The notes beneath the pieces were generated by a model, which saw nothing but the letters and a program-made list of their open reading frames with translations, was not told the DNA's origin and made no database searches. A program made the translations under genes and the position numbers. From Azospirillum sp. TSO35-2 (GTDB lineage: Bacteria > Pseudomonadota > Alphaproteobacteria > Azospirillales > Azospirillaceae), in the NCBI RefSeq assembly GCF_003116095.1, contig NZ_LGRA01000018.1, forward strand, positions 239,439-303,438: DNA of 64,000 nt, written 5' to 3'. Position 1 is the first letter of the stretch. Each line of letters begins with the position of its first letter. Below are positions 27,501 through 40,234 of this stretch, piece by piece.

Positions 27501-30344
27501 CTCGGCCCCGATCTTGCCCACCACGCCGCCGGGTGCCTGCCGCCCTACATGGTGCCCAGCCGCTGGGTGCGGGTGACGGTGTGGCCGCGCAACGCCAACG
27601 GCAAGCTCGACCGCAAGGCGCTGCCCGATCCGACGCCCGGCGCGGAAACCGCCGCCGAGGCACCGGCCACCGACACCGAAACGCGGCTCGCCGCGCTGTG
27701 GCGGGAGCTGCTGCCGGAGGCGGTCGTCGGCCGCGACGGCGATTTCTTCGCGCTCGGCGGCCACTCGCTGCTCGCCGCAAGGCTGGTCGCCCGGCTGCGG
27801 CGCGCGGGCTGGGCCGGCCTGCCGCTGCGCGCGGTGTTCGAGGCGCCGACCCTGCGGACGCTGGCGGCCCGGCTCGACGCGGTGGGCGAGGCCGCCCTGT
27901 CGGACGACCCGCCGCTGCGCCCGGTGGAACGGCGCGCGGCGATGCCGCTGTCGCCGGCGCAGCAACGGCTGTGGCTGGTCGACCGGCTGTCCGGCGGCGG
28001 TGCCGCCTACCTGATGGCGGCGACGCTGACCCTGACCGGCGACCTCGACCCGGCGGCGCTGGAAACCGCGCTGAACGCGGTGGTCGCCCGCCACGAGATC
28101 CTGCGCACCGCCTACCCCGAGCAGGACGAGGAGCCGGTGGCGGTCGCCGTCGCCGCGATGTCGGTGCCGCTGCCGCTCGACGACCTGTCCGGCCTGCCGG
28201 CGGAGGAGCGGCAAGCTTGCGCCCGCGCGCTGGAGGAGGAACACGCCCGCAGCCCGATCGACCTCGCCGCCGGCCCCCTGCTGCGCGCCCGGCTGCTGCG
28301 GATGGACGGGCGGACGCACCGCCTGCTGTTCGCCATGCACCACATGATCGCCGACGGCTGGTCGGTCGGCGTGCTCGGCCGCGACCTCGCCACCGCCTAC
28401 CGGGCGGCGCAGGCGGGAGTGGCGCCGGACTGGACGCCGCTGCCGGTGCAGTACGCCGATTATGCGGTGTGGCAGCGGGCGCTGCTGTCGGGAGCGCGGC
28501 TGGAGCGGGAAACCGCCTTCTGGCGCGACCGGCTGGCCGGTGCGCCGACGACGCTGGCGCTGCCGGCCGACCGGCCGCGGCCGGCGGTCGCCTCCACCCG
28601 CGGCGACGCGCTGCGGCTGCGGCTGGACCCGGCGCTGGTGGCGCGGGTCGGGGCGTGGGCGCGCGGGCGTGGCGCCACCCCGTTCATGGCGCTGCTGGCT
28701 TGCTTCAACGCGCTGCTGCACGCCGAGACCGGGGCCGACGACCTGCTGGTCGGCACCGACACCGCCGGCCGCCCGGCCCGCGAGCTGGAGGGGCTGATCG
28801 GCTTCTTCGTCAACGTCGTGCCGCTGCGCTCCCGCCACGCGCCGGGGCTGAGCTTCGACGCGCTGCTCGACCAGACCCGGCAAACCGCGCTGGACGCCTT
28901 CGAGCACGACGCCCTGCCCTTCGACCGCATTGTCGAGGCGGTCGGCGTGCCGCGCGACCGGGGCCGCAACCCGCTGGTGCAGGCGCTGTTCGTCCTCCAG
29001 AACGTGCCCGGCGGACCGCTGGAGCTGCCCGGCCTGACCGTCACCCAGGCGCCGCCGCCGGAGCGCCACTCCAAATTCGACATGGCGCTTTTTCTTGAAC
29101 CGGATGGCGCGTCCCTCACCGTCGAGTGGGTGTTCGCCACCGCGCTGTTCGAGCCCGCGACCGTGCAACGGCTCCACCGGGGTTGGGTGGCGCTGCTGGA
29201 ACGCGCCGTCGCCGACCCCTCTTCGACCGTCCAGGAGATCACACCCGTGGACCAGACCACACCCGTGGAACCGACCCGGCGCGCCGGCGCCGGCAAGCTC
29301 TCCCGCCTTGGCGGCCCGGCGGCGCCGTGCCGGCCGGCCGACCGCGAACCGGTCCGCCGCTCCTGTCTGACGCCGGGGTCCGAGTTCCCCCTCGTGATCG
29401 AACCGACGGCCGCCGACCTCGACCCGGTCGCCTGGGCGCAGGCGAACCGCGGGCTGATCGACGATCTGCTGCTGCGCCACGGCGCGATCCTGTTCCGCGG
29501 CTTCGCCCTGCCCGGCCCGCAGGCGTTCGAGAGCTTCGCCGAGGCGATGGAGCCGACCGGCCTGTTCGGCGCCTACGGCGACCTGCCGAAGAAGGAGGGC
29601 GGGCGCAACACCTACCGCTCGACGCCCTATCCGGAGCGGCAGATGATCCTCTACCACAACGAAAGCAGCCATCTCGACCGCTGGCCGCGCAAGCAGTGGT
29701 TCTTCGCCGAGCAGGTCGCCCCGGTCGGCGGCTGCACCCCGATCGTCGATTGCCGCGCCATGCTGCGCCGGCTGCCGGCCGATCTGGTGGCGACGCTGGA
29801 GCGGCGCGGGCTGCTCTATGTCCGCACCTTCACCCCGCGGCTGGATGTCGGCTGGCGCGACTTCTTCAAGACCGACGACCGTGCCGCGGTGGCGGTGCGC
29901 TGCGCGGCCGGCGGGATCGACCTGCGCTGGCTCGACCCCGAGACGCCGCAGACCCGCACCCGCGGCCCGGCGGTGATCCGCCACCCGATGAGCGGGGAGC
30001 GCAGCTTCTTCAACCAGATGCAGCTGCACCACCCCGCCTGCCTGGAGCCCGACGTGCGCGCCGACCTGCTGGAACTGGCGGGCATCGACCGCTTCCCCCG
30101 CAACGTGCTGTTCGGCGACGGCGAGCCGATCCCCGACGCGACGATGGCGCTGATCGGCGTGGTCTATGAGGCCTGCGCCCTGCGCTTCCAGTGGCAGACC
30201 GGCGACGTGGTGATGGTCGACAACATGCTGACCGCCCACGCCCGCGACCCCTTCGAAGGCCCGCGCCGCGTCGTCGTCGCGATGGGCGCCATCGTCGAAC
30301 GGCAGGCGGTCATGGCGCCGCGCGACGCGGTGGAGGTGGCGTGA
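21546..30344 (+). CDS. Large NRPS: C-like-A(Asp)-T-C-A(Dab)-T-C-beta-hydroxylase
   Basis: 2932 residues from the ATG at 21546. Domains by motif: a condensation-like domain (about 1-450) in which HHxxxDG reads HHIAGDY (H144 to Y150); adenylation 1 (TSGSTG from 603); carrier 1 (IGGDSI, S997); condensation 2 (YPLSSLQQG at 1073, HHLVVDGW at 1206); adenylation 2 (TSGSTG at 1680); carrier 2 (GGHSL, S2074); condensation 3 (MHHMIADGWS at 2265); and a C-terminal TauD/SyrP oxygenase (about 2620-2915) with H2704-N-E2706 and H2898. Pocket residues read D-L-T-K-V-G-H-V-G-K (aspartate) and D-I-W-E-L-T-A-D-D-K (diaminobutyrate), compared from memory. The stop overlaps the next NRPS start (TGATG). No thioesterase or epimerase is present. 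Confidence 0.93.
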   Translation: MDSMMTMTVPLGEEQRALWTAWRLAPGDPAYNMTYAAELAPGTDPRRLADAFARVIAGHEALSSAYREADDGTPVMELRTGLAPDLTVQEVPPLTDETRRAWLEREADAPLPLDQGVACRVRLLAERNGSGDGGERLHLLVVLHHIAGDYLSFEILCDQAFTAYEALSAGVAPALPPTGRYRAWLERQRARQSGPEAARLEAFWRDRLADRAPPPALPTDRIVRPDTTAETDLLLDETATGRLRATAERLGVGVFPLLTAVFQVFLHRWSGEDRVLIGTPVSGRQGAADRAMIGYTLNALPWPADLRGDPAFATVAREAQRTLTALLRHRRLPLARITALAGTPGPLFHHMTTYVPVGERTAVNRHVRRQLFAHQRGAANALNLRWVDGGDRLTGQWRQDPALFAPDTAERMRRGFLALLDRALADPEAPISRLEAVAGEADRALRHAPAEAAPTTALSLFEAGVANHPGRTAVEDGDRRLSYADLDAAADRLARHLRAAGLRPGDRVGLWLPRGAALAVGMIAAWKAGAAYLCLDPALPNARLAYMAADSGARAVVGPGAAPDWLGTAAWLDIAGDPGGASPDPAAGAVPALPELPAYLIYTSGSTGAPKGVVVTQGNLATYARGVLAAMALPDDATLATLASVTADLGYTAWFGALLGGRTLRVIAPALADDPEALARHLAERPVDALKIVPSHLAALMAVADPARLLPRRCLVLGGEALDGGFVARLRALAPGCRVLNHYGPTETTVGCLTAEAPEDPAAAVPATTMPIGVPLPGVRAVVLDRHGDPVPLGVVGELAIGGPGVAAGYLGRPALTADRFVPDPWGQGGRLYRTGDRARMGTDGRIAFLGRADDQVKIRGFRVELGEVEAWLRRQPGVAEAVAVARPAKTGDGLRLAAFVTPASLDGEALRAAMAAELPDAMVPATLRALGALPRLPNGKIDRKALPEDAEAATASAATDRTLSPAEAALAAVWAEVLNRPSVGVDEDFFAIGGDSILALQVIAKARPKGLALKPKLFFQKRTIAAMVAALPAGRPAAPVAPSDAAPFALSGLDATALAALHTERPELEDAYPLSSLQQGLLFHSLLDPADGAYINQLVIEADGPFDAELFTAAWQDAVTANPILRTAFRWEGIDRPLQLVERAAALPVARRDWSDLPDDAREAALAAFLVEDRARGFTLDRAPLMRLALIGAGPNRRWLVWSRHHLVVDGWCSILLVDEVLERYRARLAGEAPALPTRRPFRDHVAWLERQDGRQSARFWRDFLDGVDGTTPLPMLAEVALGAAPQTAPAIPLGRTVTLDEAETARLTAAARGLGVTLNTLLQGAWGLVLAARAGRDDVLFGVTSAGRPAELEGAERMLGVFINTLPLRVRAAGNRTLGDYLRGIQADNAAMREHEHSALADIQAAAGVGSLFDTLLVFQNLPMQEGRRRRVGALDLRQRANVERTHYALTVEVFPGDQSGGRLSATIDADARRIDADALDRLADGFRAALLALAQGAGTPLAALPRMGEAEARSLRGWGRNPAPYALTPGWVERVAARVAAHPDRVAARCDGASLSYGVLWQRSERLARGLVASGVRADDAVALLAPRGLELLCLMVAVLRAGGAWLPLDPGHPPARWAQLVEQAAERRGRPLVVRDPSIACALPALTPADLLARADDGSLPTAPAHGDQRAYVLFTSGSTGTPKAAMVSRDGMLNNMLAKLEPLGLSERDVIAQTAPSCFDISVWQTLTAPLLGAVVEIIPDAVVRDPDALLDRLAAAGVTLVEPVPSLMRALADSRGADGRPRPLPALRWVLPTGEALGAADARAWFDAYPAIPLMNAYGPAECADDVAFHPLHAAPEAGAVIPIGRPTAGAELRVVDGDLNPVPVGTVGEIAVGGIGVGRGYLGDPRRTAAAFVPDPQGPPGARLYRTGDLGRWSAGGLLEWAGRRDFQLKLRGFRIEAGEVEAALERHPAVRRAVVQLRAEHLTAWWEPADGAVPDPDLGPDLAHHAAGCLPPYMVPSRWVRVTVWPRNANGKLDRKALPDPTPGAETAAEAPATDTETRLAALWRELLPEAVVGRDGDFFALGGHSLLAARLVARLRRAGWAGLPLRAVFEAPTLRTLAARLDAVGEAALSDDPPLRPVERRAAMPLSPAQQRLWLVDRLSGGGAAYLMAATLTLTGDLDPAALETALNAVVARHEILRTAYPEQDEEPVAVAVAAMSVPLPLDDLSGLPAEERQACARALEEEHARSPIDLAAGPLLRARLLRMDGRTHRLLFAMHHMIADGWSVGVLGRDLATAYRAAQAGVAPDWTPLPVQYADYAVWQRALLSGARLERETAFWRDRLAGAPTTLALPADRPRPAVASTRGDALRLRLDPALVARVGAWARGRGATPFMALLACFNALLHAETGADDLLVGTDTAGRPARELEGLIGFFVNVVPLRSRHAPGLSFDALLDQTRQTALDAFEHDALPFDRIVEAVGVPRDRGRNPLVQALFVLQNVPGGPLELPGLTVTQAPPPERHSKFDMALFLEPDGASLTVEWVFATALFEPATVQRLHRGWVALLERAVADPSSTVQEITPVDQTTPVEPTRRAGAGKLSRLGGPAAPCRPADREPVRRSCLTPGSEFPLVIEPTAADLDPVAWAQANRGLIDDLLLRHGAILFRGFALPGPQAFESFAEAMEPTGLFGAYGDLPKKEGGRNTYRSTPYPERQMILYHNESSHLDRWPRKQWFFAEQVAPVGGCTPIVDCRAMLRRLPADLVATLERRGLLYVRTFTPRLDVGWRDFFKTDDRAAVAVRCAAGGIDLRWLDPETPQTRTRGPAVIRHPMSGERSFFNQMQLHHPACLEPDVRADLLELAGIDRFPRNVLFGDGEPIPDATMALIGVVYEACALRFQWQTGDVVMVDNMLTAHARDPFEGPRRVVVAMGAIVERQAVMAPRDAVEVA

Positions 30345-33331
30345 TGGAGGAGTCGATCGCCCTGACGCCGCGCCAGCGCGACATCCTGGACGCCATCGCC
30401 AACGGCGCGCCCGACGGCGCCCCGCTGGAGATCGTCATCGACCTGGACGGTCCGCTCGACCGTGACCGGCTGCACCGGGCGGTGGAGGACGCCGCCGCCC
30501 GCTTCGACGCGCTGCGCACCGCCGTCCTGCCGGTGGCGGGTTTCCGCACGCCGCGCCAGGGCTTGCGGGCCGAGGGTCGGCCGGGTTGGGCGGACGACGA
30601 TGCCGGGGATGAGCCGCTGGACCACGCCGCCGGCCGCGTCTTCCGCGCCCGGCTGCGCCACGTCGCCGCCGACCGCGCGACGTTGACGCTGGCGGTGTCG
30701 CCGCTGGTCTGCGACCGCGGCGGACTGGCCCGGTTGGTTCCGGCGCTCGCCGCCCTCTACCGGGGCGGAACTCCGGCGGATGGCATCGGCCTCGCCCGCT
30801 TCGCCGCGTGGCGCGAGGAGCTGGCCGGGTCGGAGGAGGCGGCGGACGGCCGCGCCTACTGGGCGGGCCTGGGCCTGGACGGCCTGTCCGTGCCGCGGCT
30901 GCCCTACCCGGCCCCTGTGCGGCCCGCCGACGAGGCCGCCCCGGTCCGCCGCGCCATCCCACCGCAGGTCGCGGCGGCGCTGGCCGCCATGGCACCGACC
31001 GGCGGCGTGCCGGTGGAGGCGGCGCTGCAGGCGGTGTGGTGGATCACGGTGGCGCGCATCACCGGGCAGGAGGCGTTCCGCGGGCTGTGGCTCAACGACC
31101 CGCGCCGCGACTACGACATGCTGGCCGACGGCATCGGCGCCTTCGAGGACGGTTTGCCGCTGACGCTGAGCATCCCCGCCGACGCCACGGTCGACACCGT
31201 CCTGGCTGGCATTGCCGCGACGCTCGACGCCCACCGCGACGCGCAGGAGCATCGCCCGGACACCGCCCTGACGGATGGCGCGGTCGCCTTCGCCCTGACC
31301 GACGAGCCGGTGCCGCTGAGCGCCGGCGGGCTGCGCTGGACGGTGCGGGCGCAGCCGGCGCCGCGCCCACCCTGCGGCCTGACGTTGGAGATCGTCCAGG
31401 CCGACGGCCGGCCGACCGCGGTGGCGCTGCACGGCGACCCGGCCCGCTTCGACACGGTGGCTCTGGAGGGACTGCTCGACCAGTATCTGACCGCGCTGGC
31501 CGCCCTGCCCGGCCATCGCACCGGCATTGTCGGCGCCTTGCCGCTGCTGAGCGACCGCGACCGCCGGCACCACGCGGCGCTGACCGGACCGGCGCCGGCA
31601 GCCGCCAGACCGACCCTGGTCGCGCGTCTGTCGGACCTCGCCGCCAACCAGCCCGACGCCCCGGCGTTGGCGGAGGGCACGCGGTGCTGGAGCTATGGCG
31701 AGCTGGACCGGCGGGTGGACCGGCTGGCCCACCATCTGCGCCAAGCCGGCGTCGGGCCGGAACGGCGGGTGGCGCTGGCGATGCCGCGCTCCGCGCTGCT
31801 GGTCATCGCGCTGCACGCGGTGATGCGGGCCGGCGGCGCCGCCGTGCCGGTCGATCCCGACTGGCCGGACGCCCGCCGCCGCGCGGTGATCGAGGCGGCC
31901 CGGCCGCAGCGGGTGCTGACGCCGGACGACATCGCCGCCCTGCTGGACGAACCCGCACCCGACATCGCCCTGCCCGCCCCGGCGCCGCGGGACGCCGCCT
32001 ATGTCCTGTTCACCTCCGGCTCGACGGGCACGCCGAAGGGTGTGGTGGTGGAGCACGCGCAGCTCGCCGCCTACGCCGCCGCCGTCACGGAGGCGCTCGA
32101 CCTCGCCTCCTGCCGGCGCTTTGCCCTGACCTCCACCGTCGCGGCGGATCTCGGCAACACCACGCTGTTCGGGGCGCTGGCGGCCGGCGGCTGTCTGGTG
32201 GTGGCGGACGAGGCGACGATGAGCGACGGCGCCGCCTTCGCCCGCTTCATCGCCGACGCGGCGATCGACTGCGTGAAGATCGTGCCGTCGCATCTGGCCG
32301 CGCTGCTCGACACGCCGGCGCCGGCGCTGCCCGGCACGCTGGTCCTGGGCGGCGAGCCGACCACCCGGCCACTGCTGGAGGCCATCCGCGCCGTCGCCCC
32401 CGGCGGCCGTGTCTTCAACCATTACGGCCCGACCGAGACGACGGTCGGCGTGATGGTCCACGCGCTGCCGCCGGACGCGCCGCTGCCGGAGCGCCTGCCG
32501 CTCGACCAAGTCCTGGCGGGCAGCCGGCTGCGGCTGCTCGACGACGCCGGCCGCCCGGTGCCGGTGGGGGCAATGGGGGAGCTGTTCGTCGGCGGCGCCC
32601 AGGTCGCCCGCGGCTATCTCGACCGCCCCGACGACCCGGCCTTCCGCCCCGATCCGGAGGCGCCGGGCCAGCGGCTCTACCGCACCGGCGACCGCGCCCG
32701 GCTGCTGCCCGGCGGCGGGTTGCTGCTGGCCGGACGGGTCGACGACCAGATGAAGATCCGCGGCTTCCGCGTCGAGCCGGCGGAGATCGAGGCGGCGTTG
32801 CTGGCGGTCACCGGCGTCGCCCAGGCCGCGGTGCGGCTGTGGGGCGAGGGCGAGAAGCGGCTGGTCGGCTATCTGGTCCCGGCGGCCGGCGTCACGCCCG
32901 ACCCGGCGGCGATCCGGCAGGGGCTGCGCGACCGCCTGCCCGACGCGATGATCCCCGCCGCGCTGGTGGTGCTGGACCGGCTGCCACGGCTCGGCAACGG
33001 CAAGATCGACCGCGCCGCCCTACCGGAGCCGGTCGCGGAGCCGGTCACGGTTGCGGCGCAGGACGGCGAAGCGGCACCGCCGCTGGAATCGCTGATCGCC
33101 GGCCTGTTCGCCGGGCTGCTGGAGCGCGAGCGGGTCGGGATGGCCGACAACCTGTTCGACCTCGGCGGCCATTCGCTGCTGGTCATCAAGCTGGTCGCCC
33201 GGCTGCGCGAGCGGCTGGGGGTGGAGGTGCCGCCGGGCATCGTCTTCGACCACCCGACTCCGGCCGCCCTTGCCCGCGCGCTGCGCGACGGCGAGGCGGA
33301 GCCGGGGCGGCTCGACCGGGCCGCCGCCTAA
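30344..33331 (+). CDS. Short NRPS: interface-like-A(Asp)-T
   Basis: 995 residues; the ATG shares a base with the stop of the large NRPS, so the two are translationally coupled. The first 400 or so residues have a condensation fold but lack HHxxxDG: the equivalent stretch reads SPLVCDRGG (119-127). This resembles the non-catalytic interface domains described for siderophore NRPSs that recruit an aspartyl beta-hydroxylase. The adenylation domain follows (TSGSTG at 557) with pocket D-L-T-K-V-G-H-V-G-K, the aspartate code. The carrier domain is LGGHSLL (S944). The preceding protein ends with condensation and hydroxylase domains, so the functional module is probably split across the two proteins. 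Confidence 0.9.
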   Translation: MEESIALTPRQRDILDAIANGAPDGAPLEIVIDLDGPLDRDRLHRAVEDAAARFDALRTAVLPVAGFRTPRQGLRAEGRPGWADDDAGDEPLDHAAGRVFRARLRHVAADRATLTLAVSPLVCDRGGLARLVPALAALYRGGTPADGIGLARFAAWREELAGSEEAADGRAYWAGLGLDGLSVPRLPYPAPVRPADEAAPVRRAIPPQVAAALAAMAPTGGVPVEAALQAVWWITVARITGQEAFRGLWLNDPRRDYDMLADGIGAFEDGLPLTLSIPADATVDTVLAGIAATLDAHRDAQEHRPDTALTDGAVAFALTDEPVPLSAGGLRWTVRAQPAPRPPCGLTLEIVQADGRPTAVALHGDPARFDTVALEGLLDQYLTALAALPGHRTGIVGALPLLSDRDRRHHAALTGPAPAAARPTLVARLSDLAANQPDAPALAEGTRCWSYGELDRRVDRLAHHLRQAGVGPERRVALAMPRSALLVIALHAVMRAGGAAVPVDPDWPDARRRAVIEAARPQRVLTPDDIAALLDEPAPDIALPAPAPRDAAYVLFTSGSTGTPKGVVVEHAQLAAYAAAVTEALDLASCRRFALTSTVAADLGNTTLFGALAAGGCLVVADEATMSDGAAFARFIADAAIDCVKIVPSHLAALLDTPAPALPGTLVLGGEPTTRPLLEAIRAVAPGGRVFNHYGPTETTVGVMVHALPPDAPLPERLPLDQVLAGSRLRLLDDAGRPVPVGAMGELFVGGAQVARGYLDRPDDPAFRPDPEAPGQRLYRTGDRARLLPGGGLLLAGRVDDQMKIRGFRVEPAEIEAALLAVTGVAQAAVRLWGEGEKRLVGYLVPAAGVTPDPAAIRQGLRDRLPDAMIPAALVVLDRLPRLGNGKIDRAALPEPVAEPVTVAAQDGEAAPPLESLIAGLFAGLLERERVGMADNLFDLGGHSLLVIKLVARLRERLGVEVPPGIVFDHPTPAALARALRDGEAEPGRLDRAAA

Positions 33332-33373
33332 CCGGCGGCCGGCATCCCCTTCACGACAGACGGTTCCGCGTCC

Positions 33374-39313
<5,940 letters not shown>

Positions 39314-40234
39314 AGTTGAAGTATTTGCCGACGGAGATCCGGCGGGCGCGCCGCACCTCGACGACGCCCAACCGGGCGAGCGCCGACCGGTCGGGTGGCG
39401 ACTTGGCCAGCGCCGGATGGGCGATCACCGCGCGCAAGGCGCCGAGCGACATCGGGATCCGCCCGATCGGCCAGCGCAGCTCGATACCGCCCTTGCCGTC
39501 CACCGTGGTGCCGAGCGTGAGAAAGCGCGTGCGGCCGCGCCGCTCCACCGCCGCCCCCGGCAGGGCGGCAAGGCCGATGGCGGCGAGGCGGTTGGCGCCA
39601 TGGACGGTGCGGCCGGGGTCGGTCGAGGGATCGGCGAAGCGCAGGGCGTAGCGCCGGTCCTCCGCCGGATCCCAGCGGAAGCTGTCGGTTCCGTCCGTCC
39701 GTGCCCATGGGGCGAACAGCGCCTCGGCGATCTTGCCCGGCGCGTTGAGGTCGGGCGGGTTGCGCTTCTTGGCCAGCCCCTTGGGCAGGACACCCTTCGG
39801 CACCTCCGCCAGCCGGGTCAGGAAATGCTGATGCCCCTGGCCGAACATCGCGCACAGCGGCGAGGCGATGATGCGGCCATCGTCCTTCAGCGCGCCGTCG
39901 GTGAACAGCGCGTCGAGCAGCGCGGCGCGCCGGGGATGGTCCGACGCCTCCGCGAGCAGGACCCTGGCCCGCTGGCGGTCGAAGGTGAGATCCGACGCCC
40001 CGGCGAAGTCATGGTCCCGGGCCAGATCGGCGCACCCCCCGGCCACCTCCCGCACGACGTCCTCCTGCGACGCCGCGGCGGCCAGGGTCAGGACCGGGCG
40101 CAGCGGCGCCCCGTCCCAGTGGACGCGCGGGCGCCAGTCGGGCACCCGGGCCTCGAGCGCCCGCAGCGTTCCCAGCAGCGCCAGGAAGGCGAGCAGGTTC
40201 CCCGGTTCCAGCCCGACCAGACGATGGGTTGCGG

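Noticed and set aside
21216..30239. A 3007-codon open frame on the minus strand opposite the large NRPS gene
   Set aside because: Its composition (His/Arg/Gln/Gly-rich, no domains) is the antisense shadow of a very GC-rich gene; the plus strand has full NRPS motifs.
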